In this document: positions 20,205-29,029 of the stretch, piece after piece
Position numbering within the stretch: position 1 is the first letter of the stretch
How the letters are laid out: each line of letters begins with the position of its first letter
From: JAEUMW01 sp963734295
GTDB lineage: Bacteria > Pseudomonadota > Gammaproteobacteria > Burkholderiales > JAEUMW01
DNA length: 64,000 nt
Assembly (NCBI GenBank): GCA_963734295.1
Contig: CAVTGS010000011.1
Location: forward strand, 62,001 to 126,000
Direction of reading: 5' to 3'
The notes under the pieces: generated by a model
Databases searched by the model: none
What the model was told of the DNA's origin: nothing
What the model saw: the letters and a program-made list of their open reading frames with translations, nothing else
Translations under genes and position numbers: made by a program

Positions 20205-21991
20205 TCAGCGTGTCGCCGCGGCGGTCTGCACGGCGCGCGACAGGGTCGCGGCATCGGCGTGCGGCAGCGGGAGGTAGAGCGCGCCCATCTCGGCTGCGAG
20301 CCGCGCCGCGACCGGCTGCGGGCGGGGTGACGTGTCGACGAGCAAGGTGCGCACGCGCGCGCCGCGCGCGCGCCGACCCGCCGCCAGCGCTTCCTCCTCC
20401 GCCCGCGCGCGCCCCGGCGTCCCGTCGCGCGCGATATTGGCGCGGCCGTCGGTCAGGAGCACAACGGTCGGCGTCTCGCCCCGGCGCTGCGCGGCGTCCG
20501 CCAGCGCGACGGCGGCGTCGATGCCCGCGGCGAGCGGAGTGCCGCCGCCCCCCGGCAGGCTCGCGAGGCTGCGCTTCGCCCGCACGAGCGAGCGGGTCGG
20601 CGGCAGCAGGAGCTCGGCCGCGCGCCCGCGAAACGCGAGCACGCGCGACCCGATCGCGGCGCACGTAGCAGTCCGCCAGCAGCAACTCCACCGCACCCTT
20701 CGCCTCCGCGAGCCGGTGCAGCGCCGACGAGCCCGAGGCATCGACGACGAAGATGGTCGTGGTCTCCGCGCGCTGCTTGTAGCGCGAGACGTGAAAATCC
20801 TCCGGCCGGATTTCGATCCGAGTCGCCGCACCACGTGTCCTCGAGACTTCCCTGCGCCGCAGGCGCTGCCAAGGGGCCGCCGCCCGCAGCGTCTCGACCA
20901 CGTTCAGGCGGATGCCGGCGCGCGGCTCGCCGCGGCGCACGCCCGCCGGCCGCCCGCGCAGCCCCGAGTGCTGGAGGGCGCCCGCCTTGCCCGCGGAGCG
21001 CGCGCGAGCGAGCCGGCTGCCCGCCACCCTGAGCGCGTCCAGCAGACCCGCGGGAATAGCCGCCTGCGTGGCTTCGAGCAGGATGTCCTCGAGCGGGCGA
21101 TCGACCCCCTGCGCATCGTCGCGCTCCGCTGCATTCGGATCGGTGTCGGGCGAGTCGCCCTCGTCTGGCTTCCTCGCGCGGTGGCTCTTCTAACGGGGGC
21201 AACATCACCGCGCGTGGCGCCAGCACGAGTCGACCGGCTTGCACCGCATCCGGCTGCGCTACCGCGCTGCGCCCGGCGAGGGCGGCCGCCGCGCGTGCCA
21301 CGCGCAGGGCGAGCAGCGGCGCACGCAGCGACGCGATGCCGAGCGCCGCCGCGGTCGCGCACAGCGCTTCGAGCACCGCGTCGCTCGCCTCGGTCTTCGG
21401 GATTCGCGCCCGGGCCGCGGCGATCGCGTCTCGTCCGGGCAGCTCTGCCACGTCGATATCGGCGACACGAATCGCAGTAAGGTCGAGGTGGAACGCCAGC
21501 CGATCGAGCAGCGCGGCGGGTGCGCGCTCCTCGGCGTTCATGCCTTCGTCGAGCGCGATCACGCCGAGGCGCGCCGGTTGTCGGAGCTCGATGCCGTCGC
21601 GCGCGAGCACCACTTCGCCCGCGTCGAGCGCGGCGGTGAAGCGGGCTGCGGTCGAGGGCGAGAGCCGCTCCGCCATCGCGAGTACCACCACGCCGCCGTC
21701 GGCCTCGACGAGGATGCCGCGCTCGGCCACCGGGCGCCCCGCGCGCAGCGTCGCCGTCAGATCGAGTCCGCCGAGGAGCCGGTTGTCGGTAACGTGCAGC
21801 GGGACGCGACGCACCGCGGATGACGACGGCAGCAGGTCGCGCACCAGTGCCAGCCAACGGTCGCGCACCGGACCGGGTAGCGAACGCACGACGACGCCGC
21901 CGATGCCGACGGGATCGACCGCGAAGAGCGCCGCCGCCGCAGCGGCCTCTTCCCAGTCGGAGACCGGCGCCGGAGCGTCTGCCGCGGTCAC
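20205..21991 (-). CDS. bchD: BchD, magnesium chelatase subunit D (frameshifted)
   Basis: Subunit D of the ATP-dependent Mg-chelatase that inserts Mg into protoporphyrin IX. GTG 21991 overlaps the bchI stop. The N-terminal AAA-like half includes GILVEADGGVVVLAMAERLS and LGVIALDEGMNAEERAP. The C-terminal von Willebrand A domain shows the MIDAS motif IFVVDASGSSALHRLAEAKG, then LADCYVRRDRVA and TPTVVLLTDGRANIARDG. The end is LSRAVQTAAATR at 20205. Three or four frame changes lie between about 21200 and 20640. Restored length is about 595 residues, normal for the family. Confidence 0.87.
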
Positions 21992-23013
21992 GACGGAAAT
22001 ACTTCCGCGACCGCGCGCTCGACACGCAGCGTCGAGCCCGCCTCGTCCAGCGGATCGCGCCGCAGGCGATGGCGCAACGCCGGCGCTGCAACGCGCTTCA
22101 GATGCGGATCGCCGACCACGTCGTCGCCCTCGAAGCTCGCCACCGCGCGCGCCGTGCGAATGAGCGTGAGCTCGCCGCGCAGGCCGTCGGTGCCGAGCCG
22201 CATGCAAAGCTGCGCCGCGCGCTCGAGCGCCGCATCGGGCACCTCGATCGACGCGAGCCGCTCGCGCCCGGAGAGGATGCGACGGCGCAGGCGCTCCTCG
22301 TCCTTCTTCCACTTCGCGAGGAACGCGATCGGATCGCGCTCGAATGCATCGCGCCGGCGCACGACCTCGATCCGTTGCGCGAGATCGTCCGGTGTCTTCA
22401 CCTCGACCGAGAGACCGAAGCGATCAAGTAATTGCGGTCGGAGCTCGCCTTCCTCCGGGTTGCCGCTGCCGACGAGGACGAAGCGCGCCGGATGCCGCAC
22501 GGACAGCCCCTCGCGCTCGACGACGTTCTCGCCGGACGCGGCGACGTCGATCAACAAGTCGACGAGGTGGTCCTCCAGCAGGTTCACTTCGTCGATATAC
22601 AGGAACCCCCGATGCGCACGCGCGAGCAACCCTGGCTCGAACGCCTTTATTCCCTGCGTGAGCGCGCGCTCGAGGTCCAGAGCGCCGACCACGCGGTCCT
22701 CGGTCGCGCCGAGCGGCAGATCGACCACCGGGACCGGCACGAGGGCGCTCTTCTGGGCGCCCGCGTTCTTGCTCCCGCGACAGAGGTCGCACACCTTCGC
22801 GACAGCGGCCGGATCGCAACCGTACGGACAACCCACGACCACCCGCATCTTCGGCAGCAGGGCCGCGAGCGCGCGCACCGCAGTCGACTTGCCGGTGCCG
22901 CGGTCGCCGAAGACGAGCACGCCGCCGATGGTGGGATCGATCGCGGCGGCGAGGATCGCGAGCTTCATCTCCTCCTGCCCGACGATGGCCGCGAACGGAA
23001 ATGCCAAAGCCAT
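21988..23013 (-). CDS. bchI: BchI, magnesium chelatase ATPase subunit I
   Basis: Intact 341-residue AAA+ ATPase that forms the motor ring with BchD. Walker A is LVFGDRGTGKSTAVRALAAL near residue 40, Walker B FLYIDEVNLLEDHLVDLLID near 140, then VLVGSGNPEEGELRPQLLDR (sensor/arginine-finger area). The cysteine-containing insert CDLCRGSKNAG typical of BchI is present. It heads bchI-bchD-bchO. No PpsR-type TGT-N12-ACA site was found in the 291 bp upstream. Confidence 0.95.
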   Translation of the reverse strand: MALAFPFAAIVGQEEMKLAILAAAIDPTIGGVLVFGDRGTGKSTAVRALAALLPKMRVVVGCPYGCDPAAVAKVCDLCRGSKNAGAQKSALVPVPVVDLPLGATEDRVVGALDLERALTQGIKAFEPGLLARAHRGFLYIDEVNLLEDHLVDLLIDVAASGENVVEREGLSVRHPARFVLVGSGNPEEGELRPQLLDRFGLSVEVKTPDDLAQRIEVVRRRDAFERDPIAFLAKWKKDEERLRRRILSGRERLASIEVPDAALERAAQLCMRLGTDGLRGELTLIRTARAVASFEGDDVVGDPHLKRVAAPALRHRLRRDPLDEAGSTLRVERAVAEVFPS

Positions 23014-23304
23014 GCTCAGTGCTCCCTGGTGCCGTGCGTGGGACGATTCGGAAACGCAATGACCCGCATCGAAAAACGGTAGGAGTTTGGCGCGCGCGCC
23101 CCGACCGACGATGGCACCAAACCGGGCGACATTCTAAGCGCGGAGAGACGCCGGGTCGACACCGGCAGCATCTGCACGCCGTTTCGACAGGCGCGTCACC
23201 CCGCCTTCCCGCCGCGGCATCATTCCCGTTTCCCCACCCGGGGTGGCCCAACCGCGTGACGCCTGCCCATAATGTCGGGTCAGCCGACTGGAGCCGGGAC
23301 TTCA
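23014..23304. other. Divergent intergenic region bchI / sugar ABC ATPase
   Basis: Contains the start regions of bchI (leftward) and the ABC ATPase (rightward). No RNA gene, repeat or PpsR-type operator could be seen; no convincing sigma70 promoter pair either. Confidence 0.4.
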
Positions 23305-24463
23305 ATGAGCGAGGTGCAACTCGATCGGGTGCGCAAGGTCTACGAGAACGGCCATGTCGCCGTGAGCGACGCGACCTTCGCGGCCGCGGACGGCGAGCTG
23401 CTGGTACTGGTCGGGCCGTCGGGTTGCGGCAAGTCGACGGTGCTGCGGATGATCGCGGGGCTGGAGTCGATCACGAGCGGCACGCTCTCGATCGACGGCC
23501 GCGTGGTCAACGACGTGCCGCCCAAGGATCGGGACATCGCCATGGTGTTCCAGAGCTACGCGCTCTATCCGCACATGACCGTGGCGCAGAACCTGGCCTT
23601 CGGGCTCAAGCTGCGTGGTCAGCCGCCGCGAGATCGCGCAGCGGGTGCAGGCCGCCGCCGAGAAGCTGGGGCTTGCCGAGATCCTGGATCGCCGCCCCGC
23701 CACGCTGTCGGGCGGTCAGCGCCAGCGGGTCGCGCTCGGTCGTGCGCTGGTCCGCAATCCCAAGGTCTTCCTGCTCGACGAGCCGCTATCCAATCTCGAC
23801 GCGAAGCTGCGGCTTTCGATGCGTACGGAGATCGCGAAGCTCCAGCGCACCTTGGGCGTCACGATGATCTACGTCACCCATGACCAGATCGAAGCGATGA
23901 CCCTGGGGCAGCGCATCGTGGTGCTCGACGCCGGCGTAATCCAGCAGATCGACACGCCGATGCACCTCTACGAAAAGCCGGCAAACGTGTTCGTCGCGGG
24001 TTTCTTCGGCAGCCCGGCGATGAACTGCTTTCGCGGAATTCTTTCTCGCGACGGATCTTTGAGGATTGAGGGCCACGCGCCCCTCCTGCTCGGCGATCTC
24101 GCCACGGCCCACGTCGATCTCGCCAGCTACGCCGAGCGCGAAATCGTCGCGGGACTGCGTCCCGAGGACCTGCATCTCGCTGCCGACGATGCGCAGACGC
24201 CAGGGTTCCTGGCCCGGCTCGATTACATCGAACCGATCGGCAACGAGGTGTTCCTCAACCTGCGCTTCGCGGATCGCGATCTCGTCGCGCGCTTGCCGCC
24301 GCGACCGCTGCCCGCGCCCGACAGCCCGGTACGGATGAGCTTTTCGCCGACGCGGCTGCACTGCTTCGACGCCACATCGGGTTTGCGGCTCCCGGACGGG
24401 CTCAGCGCGTCGCGTGTTCCTGGTGCCCCGCTGCAACCACCGCGGGCGGACGTTCCGGGATGA
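23305..24463 (+). CDS. Sugar ABC transporter ATP-binding protein, UgpC/MalK family (one frameshift)
   Basis: Cytoplasmic ATPase of about 385 residues. MSEVQLDRVRKVYENGHVAV starts at ATG 23305. Walker A is LVGPSGCGKSTVLRMIAGLE near 35, the Q-loop MVFQSYALYPHMTVAQNLAF, the signature LSGGQRQRVALGRAL near 135, Walker B VFLLDEPLSNLDAKLR and H-loop MIYVTHDQIEAM. The C-terminal regulatory TOBE part (VAGLRPEDLHLAADD) is present. One extra base near 23630 breaks the frame. No permease or binding-protein gene is adjacent. Such ATPases can serve several sugar importers; a deleted importer is traceable at 33431. Its 3' end overlaps pufC (opposite strand) by 62 bp. Confidence 0.87.
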
Positions 24464-25466
24464 CGCCGCGCAGCTCGGGATAATCGCCCAGCATGCTGAC
24501 CCCATAGAGCGGCTTGTAGACGCCCTTGTGGCAGGTAGCGCAGCCGACCTTGGGACCATCGCCCTCCGGGCTCAGACGATGAGCGGGAAGCAGTGGCGCC
24601 AACGGCGTCAGGTACGACTTGTTGAGGTCGCGTGCCATCCTGATTCCATGCCATGCGGTCTGGCGCTGCGGCGTGCTCTCTTCCCAACGCCCCATCGCTC
24701 GGGTGTTGTGGCAATAGGTGCAGTTCACCCCGAGCGACTTGGACATGTACATCATCATGGCGTAGGTCCACTCCGTCTGCTTGATGGATTTCCGGTTTCC
24801 CGAAGGCAGCGCGGTCAGGGACTGAACGGGGATCGCATGGTCTGCATCCAGGAACGCCGACAGCGGATCGAACGGCAGCGCAGCGTTGCCGTTGGTTACC
24901 ACGCCAGCTGTATTTTGCCCCGCCTTGTTGCCGAGCATGCCGGTCGTCTTCGGGCCTGGATTGGCAAACCAGTCACCGGAGGGGACCGCCTGGCCACGAT
25001 GACAAGTCCAGCAAGTGACCCCGGTATCTCCGACATGCGACTTCCATTGCGTATTGATCTCCCGCGTCATTTCCAGCATGCGACGCGCGACCACCTTGGT
25101 GTACTTTTCGTCCGATTCCAGTGCATCAGGGTTGTGGCAGAAGTCGCATCCTTCCTCCGGTGCGACCCACGTGGACAGCGCCTGCATCAGGCGCGAGAAC
25201 TCCTGCACCGAGAGGTCGTTCAATACCTGCACGTTCTCGAACACCTCCTTGAGCGCGGGGGCCTCCGGGTCCGGGTCCTCGACCGGTTCCGGCTCCGGCA
25301 CCGAGTGGATATTGGTTGGAGATGTGTACAGGTTGGACTTGTACAACTGCAGCATGCCGGTCCCACGGTGGCCGCGCTGCACGCTGTCGGTGCGCTCGCA
25401 GCCCGTGAGCAGCACGATGCTGCCCACGAGCATCGCGAGACGCAAGGTGCGCCTGCCAATCCTCAT
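24402..25466 (-). CDS. pufC: PufC, photosynthetic reaction centre tetraheme cytochrome c subunit
   Basis: Periplasmic cytochrome that re-reduces the photo-oxidised special pair of the reaction centre. About 354 residues, intact. The lipoprotein signal LRLAMLVGSIVLLTGCER puts the anchor cysteine near residue 23. Four CxxCH haem motifs are present: CDFCH, CWTCH, CTYCH and CATCH, with methionines in the preceding helices (RRMLEMT, AMMMYMSK) as axial-ligand candidates. Usually pufC ends the pufBALMC operon; here it stands next to the HiPIP gene and away from bchC/puf. It may be a second copy, which the window cannot settle. GTG 25472 is an alternative start. Confidence 0.9.
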   Translation of the reverse strand: MRIGRRTLRLAMLVGSIVLLTGCERTDSVQRGHRGTGMLQLYKSNLYTSPTNIHSVPEPEPVEDPDPEAPALKEVFENVQVLNDLSVQEFSRLMQALSTWVAPEEGCDFCHNPDALESDEKYTKVVARRMLEMTREINTQWKSHVGDTGVTCWTCHRGQAVPSGDWFANPGPKTTGMLGNKAGQNTAGVVTNGNAALPFDPLSAFLDADHAIPVQSLTALPSGNRKSIKQTEWTYAMMMYMSKSLGVNCTYCHNTRAMGRWEESTPQRQTAWHGIRMARDLNKSYLTPLAPLLPAHRLSPEGDGPKVGCATCHKGVYKPLYGVSMLGDYPELRGVIPERPPAVVAAGHQEHATR

Positions 25467-25616
25467 CGACACACTCTCATGATCGACAGTCCCCTCATCG
25501 CCGAAGTGGAAAATACCGGCTACCAGTTCGGGACCCTTGGGCGTGCTTCGACGCCACCACGCAATCGGTGCCAGGGGTGCGCATCGCAGCCGCGCCAGTG
25601 CGGCCCGATCGCCCGT

Positions 25617-25937
25617 TCACGCTGCCTTCTTGACCTTGAAGTTCTTGCACCAGCCGGTCGGCGGAACCATTCTCTTGAAGAAGGAGCAGGGCCCGAGCTC
25701 GTCGCCGGGCGCACCGGAGTAGAGCTGACACTTGCTGCACTGCTGGGTTGCGGCGTCGTGCCGCGGATACTTCGCCGCGTCGACCGCGTTCGTGTCGACC
25801 CGGAAACCCATCGACCGCGCGTACGGATCCGACTCGGTAACCTTGTCGGTGGTCGCTGCCCGTGACGGCGTGACCGCCAGCGCGGTCGTGGCGGCCACGA
25901 CCCGTAACATGAAAGTGCGACGGCTTCGTATATCCAT
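25617..25937 (-). CDS. High-potential iron-sulfur protein (HiPIP)
   Basis: Small periplasmic electron carrier of 106 residues that donates electrons to the reaction centre cytochrome. Twin-arginine signal SRRTFMLRVVAATTALAV with cleavage expected after about residue 28. The four cysteines that bind the 4Fe-4S cluster are in QQCSKCQLY, GPCSFFKRMV and GWCKNFKVKKAA, the standard HiPIP spacing. AAGGAGGCAGCAA before ATG 25937 is a strong ribosome site. It lies 150 bp upstream of pufC, same strand, and 98 bp after soxZ. Confidence 0.93.
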   Translation of the reverse strand: MDIRSRRTFMLRVVAATTALAVTPSRAATTDKVTESDPYARSMGFRVDTNAVDAAKYPRHDAATQQCSKCQLYSGAPGDELGPCSFFKRMVPPTGWCKNFKVKKAA

Positions 25938-25998
25938 TTGCTGCCTCCTTTTCGATGGTTGGTGCGACGAAAGCCGAGCGGATGACCGGAAGCGTTAC

Positions 25999-26024
25999 CA
26001 GCAGCGCTCTCGCGCACGCTGCTG
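25999..26024 (-). terminator. Hairpin between soxZ and the HiPIP gene
   Basis: An 8-bp perfect stem CAGCAGCG / CGCTGCTG with a 10-nt loop follows soxZ. There is no T-run, so it is at best a weak terminator or an mRNA-stability hairpin separating sox from HiPIP expression. Confidence 0.3.
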
Positions 26025-26035
26025 CCGAGGGTGCG

Positions 26036-26347
26036 TCAGGAGATCACCGTCTCGTCGGTCCTCTGGTCGCCCTTGTTGTCGGTCCAGGTCACGCTGATGC
26101 GATCGCCTGTCTGACCGCCACGAAAGCGAAAGGACACCAGCGGATCTCGAGAGACCGCCATACTCATCCTGGCTTCGAGCACGCTGCGCCCGGCCACCGC
26201 AATGCGCACGTCGGTGATGTAATGAGCATCGATCAACGCGCCCGCGTCGTTCTTGCGCAACCCCGTTTCCATCGGGTGGGGCATCAAGACGAGCACCTCG
26301 GTCACGGCCTCCTTCGTCTTCGCTCGGATGCGAATCGGATCTGCCAC
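26036..26347 (-). CDS. soxZ: SoxZ, thiosulfate oxidation carrier complex subunit
   Basis: Partner of SoxY in the periplasmic carrier that holds sulfur intermediates. GTG 26347 starts VADPIRIRAKTKEAVTEVLV; then LMPHPMETGLRKNDAGALID, ITDVRIAVAGRSVLEARMSM and VSFRFRGGQTGDRISVTWTD are typical SoxZ. 103 residues, intact, no signal peptide (SoxZ is exported with SoxY). 46 bp after soxY. soxA, soxX and soxB are absent nearby, so the carrier is used with other partners or with genes elsewhere. Confidence 0.9.
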   Translation of the reverse strand: MADPIRIRAKTKEAVTEVLVLMPHPMETGLRKNDAGALIDAHYITDVRIAVAGRSVLEARMSMAVSRDPLVSFRFRGGQTGDRISVTWTDNKGDQRTDETVIS

Positions 26348-26393
26348 CGCAGGTCTCCCGATGATGTCGCCTGGATTCCCGACCGTGGCCGCT

Positions 26394-26888
26394 TCAGGCG
26401 CAGCCACCGACCGCCACCTTCGTTTCCCTGGCGGTCCAATAGAGCTCGCCATCGGCCTGCACGACCGCATACAGCCTGCTGCTCTGCGCCATCTTCACCC
26501 GCAGCGACACGAACGGCTCCGTCCCCTCGGGGATCGTGAAGCGCGCGGCGAGCGGCACCGGATTGCCTTCCACCACGATGAAGATCGCCTGCAAGCGTGG
26601 CAGCGTGCACTCCACCAGGACCGGAACGGCCGCACCGTTTTCGGCGATCTCGGGCACCTTGAGAACGATCTGCGAGCCGGCCGCCGGAATGCCCCCCAAG
26701 CGCTCGAGCATCTCCTGCGTCGAGGCGGCGCTGAACGCGGCTTCGTCGACCGCAGCGAGCGCGCGTCGACCGGCAAGCAGGCCGCAGACTGCCAGCGCCG
26801 CAACGACGCTGCTGCGCTTCAGCAGATCCCGACGCGCACGACCGACATCTTCTCGCGCTTTACTGGGCGTTACGTACCAGTCGAACAT
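26394..26888 (-). CDS. soxY: SoxY, thiosulfate oxidation carrier protein
   Basis: Covalent sulfur carrier of the Sox pathway, 164 residues from ATG 26888 (GGAGAG upstream). Twin-arginine-like signal ARRDLLKRSSVVAALAVCGL. The body has IVLKVPEIAENGAAVPVLVE and FIVVEGNPVPLAARFTIPEG. The C-terminal arm ends VAVGGCA: the sulfur-binding cysteine is there, but the usual GGCGG end is replaced by GGCA. The start codon lies inside the end of the DUF1566 gene (29-bp overlap), implying coupled translation. Confidence 0.88.
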   Translation of the reverse strand: MFDWYVTPSKAREDVGRARRDLLKRSSVVAALAVCGLLAGRRALAAVDEAAFSAASTQEMLERLGGIPAAGSQIVLKVPEIAENGAAVPVLVECTLPRLQAIFIVVEGNPVPLAARFTIPEGTEPFVSLRVKMAQSSRLYAVVQADGELYWTARETKVAVGGCA

Positions 26889-27399
26889 AGCTCTCCTTGT
26901 CTTTCGGCCACTGCCCGACACCGTCGTCGCCGAAGCTCAAGGCAAACGCGAACGCAGCGAATTCGTCGCCCGGCCGCGAGGTATCGGTCCAGTAATAGCC
27001 GGCCGGCGTGTTCGGAAACACCTCGATGTTCACCCTCGGATTCCGGCACTCCCGCTCGATGATCGTTGCGAGCTCGCGCAGTTTCGGCACCCGCCAATCC
27101 TTGAAAAAAAGGTTGCCGCGTCGATTGACTTCGCCCGCCAGCGCATGCGCCGAGCGCCAGTCGTGACCGCTTGCGCGGCCCCGACAGGTGTCTGCGGACC
27201 ACTCCTGACCCGCCGAGCAGCGCATCCACATGAGGTTCGACGTTCGATCCGTCACGGTACCGTCGCGGTGGTCGTCGAAGCGCTCGGTGGGAGAGGACAG
27301 CGGGTACAGGCGCGTATCGCAGACCTGTTCCGCACACAACGGCGACCCAGCGGACAGCAAGACGATCAGAAGACCGAGTCGGCTCGCGCCAACGCCCAC
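26860..27399 (-). CDS. DUF1566 (Lcl C-terminal-like) exported protein
   Basis: About 180 residues, intact from GTG 27399. Predicted signal RLGLLIVLLSAGSPLCAEQ, then DGTVTDRTSNLMWMRCSAGQ (the DUF1566 opening), WRVPKLRELATIIERECR, YYWTDTSRPGDEFAAFAFAL and SFGDDGVGQWPKDKESYVRL. The start is uncertain: a good AAGGAGG lies about 55 bp further upstream without an in-frame ATG, so an indel may hide the true start. The molecular role of DUF1566 is unknown. Fixed between a cytochrome c and soxY, it presumably acts in the same periplasmic process. Confidence 0.7.
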   Translation of the reverse strand: MGVGASRLGLLIVLLSAGSPLCAEQVCDTRLYPLSSPTERFDDHRDGTVTDRTSNLMWMRCSAGQEWSADTCRGRASGHDWRSAHALAGEVNRRGNLFFKDWRVPKLRELATIIERECRNPRVNIEVFPNTPAGYYWTDTSRPGDEFAAFAFALSFGDDGVGQWPKDKESYVRLVRNAQ

Positions 27400-27490
27400 G
27401 GCCGACGGCGCCGAATGTCGCGGACCTTCGCCGTCGCCGTCATCGCCTGCGGCCCATTCCTCCTTGCTGCGGGGCCCCGTGACCCGTCGA

Positions 27491-28000
27491 CTACTTGTCG
27501 ACACCGATTCCCGAGGGCTTCTTCTGGTAGCCCACGCCCGATGACACCGCGATCGGCGGGGTCTGCCGCGATGCCAACCCCGGCTCGATCTTGGCGCCGC
27601 GATACAGATAGAAGGCATAGGCTTCCATGGCAGTCATGTCGTCGCCGTTGACATCCAGAGCCGTGCCAGCCTGCGGGTTCTCGATGCACCAGTTCACCAT
27701 CTCCCGGAACGGCACCACCTTGTTGAACATCTCCATGTATTTCGGGAAGGTCTGCGGGTTCGATGCCGCCGCATCGGGATGACAGTTGCCACAGGCGAGA
27801 CCATTGGTGGTCATGCTGGCCTTGGAGCCGTGCCAAAGATCGCGGCCCTTGTCGACCAATGCGAGGAGCTGCTCGTGCTGTTGCTTGATCTCCTGCTCGG
27901 TAAAGGGCTCGCGCGCCAAAACCGTGGTGCCCGCCACGAATCCACAGAGAGCCATGAGCAGCGTCAGCTTTGCCCCGACGCTCGAAACGTTGCCTGTCAT
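27491..28000 (-). CDS. Periplasmic c-type cytochrome, SoxA/TsdA-like
   Basis: 169 residues, intact. Signal peptide KLTLLMALCGFVAGTTVLA. One haem motif, GLACGNCHPDAAASNP, near residue 70, followed by FPKYMEMFNKVVPFREMVNW with C of NWCIENPQAG and MTAMEAYAFYLYRGAKIEPG. The MVNWC..NP..G pattern recalls SoxA and thiosulfate dehydrogenase TsdA, where a cysteine can act at the active site, but this protein is shorter, with a single haem. 12 bp after the metallophosphoesterase gene. Likely electron acceptor for SoxYZ-bound sulfur oxidation; this is inference. Confidence 0.8.
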   Translation of the reverse strand: MTGNVSSVGAKLTLLMALCGFVAGTTVLAREPFTEQEIKQQHEQLLALVDKGRDLWHGSKASMTTNGLACGNCHPDAAASNPQTFPKYMEMFNKVVPFREMVNWCIENPQAGTALDVNGDDMTAMEAYAFYLYRGAKIEPGLASRQTPPIAVSSGVGYQKKPSGIGVDK

Positions 28001-28012
28001 TTTCGTTCCTCC

Positions 28013-29029
28013 TCAAACTGCGATGCCGCTCTTCAGGAATGGGGGCAGCGCCGGATCGAATGGCTTGTAGTGAAAGACGCCGCCGGACGGGTCCACGCTC
28101 ACCCACTGCGTACCCATTCCGTCCTGCTCGTTCGCCGGGTCCGCACGGTACATCTGGCTCTGCGGATAGGGCAGCGCCACCGGCGGATAGGGCCAGGGCC
28201 ACGACGTGCTCAGCGCACCGACCGAGGTCAGGTTGCCGATCCTGTTGTACACGCTCTGGTGAACGTGTCCGTGGAAGGCCATCACCCGCTCGAACTTCGA
28301 CAGGATCGCGCGGATCTCCGGGGCGTCCGAGGTCTGGAAGTTCCAGCGCGGGTAGTAGTCCCAGAGCGGTGAATGCGTGAAGACCACGACCGGCATGTCG
28401 GCGGGCACGTTTTGCACGTCCTTCTTGAGCCAGGCGAGCTGCTGTTCGTGAATGCCCCACGGACCGGCGATCGGGCTCTCGAGCATTTCCATGACTTCCA
28501 TGCGCTGCTTCGGAGTGAGGCCGGCCGGTGTCCAGAAATCCTTCACGAGAATCGAGTTGAGTCCGATGAAGTGGACGCCCTTGTGATCGAACGACCACGT
28601 TTCCTTGCCGTACAGCCCGCGCCACGCGGTGCCCATGTCGAGGTACCAGTCATGCTCGCCGGGAATCACCTTCATCGGCACCTTGAGCCGGGAAAGGATC
28701 TTCTTGCCCTTCACGAGCTGGTCCTCGGTGCCGTTTTGCGCGATGTCACCGCCGTAGAGGACGAAATCGGGCTGCGGCGACATCGCATTAACCTGCGCCA
28801 CCGCGTCCTCGAGGTGACGATCGAACTTGTGGTCGGGAATGCTGTAGAGATGCGAATCGCTGATGATCGCGAAGCGGAAGGGCACGACCTTCCGGCTGCC
28901 GCTTTGCGCAGCAGCGACGTCCACCATGCCCAGGTTGATGCCGACGGCTTTAGCCACCAGAGTGGACAGGCCGGCCTTGCCGGTGAAAGTCAGGAACCGT
29001 CGCCGGCCCGTATCCTCGATCTTTGCCAT
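28013..29029 (-). CDS. Tat-exported metallophosphoesterase
   Basis: 338 residues from ATG 29029 (AGGAGG upstream). Twin-arginine signal GRRRFLTFTGKAGLSTLVAK. Metallophosphoesterase motifs: FAIISDSHLYSIPDHKFDRH (D, H), FVLYGGDIAQNG (GD), VIPGEHDWY (GxxH-type), VVVFTHSPLWDYYP (H) and VMAFHGHVHQSVYN (GHxH). SoxB, the Sox sulfate thiohydrolase, belongs to the same superfamily but is larger and different in sequence. As first gene of the operon with a cytochrome and SoxYZ, this enzyme might hydrolyse SoxY-bound groups; untested. Confidence 0.85.
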   Translation of the reverse strand: MAKIEDTGRRRFLTFTGKAGLSTLVAKAVGINLGMVDVAAAQSGSRKVVPFRFAIISDSHLYSIPDHKFDRHLEDAVAQVNAMSPQPDFVLYGGDIAQNGTEDQLVKGKKILSRLKVPMKVIPGEHDWYLDMGTAWRGLYGKETWSFDHKGVHFIGLNSILVKDFWTPAGLTPKQRMEVMEMLESPIAGPWGIHEQQLAWLKKDVQNVPADMPVVVFTHSPLWDYYPRWNFQTSDAPEIRAILSKFERVMAFHGHVHQSVYNRIGNLTSVGALSTSWPWPYPPVALPYPQSQMYRADPANEQDGMGTQWVSVDPSGGVFHYKPFDPALPPFLKSGIAV

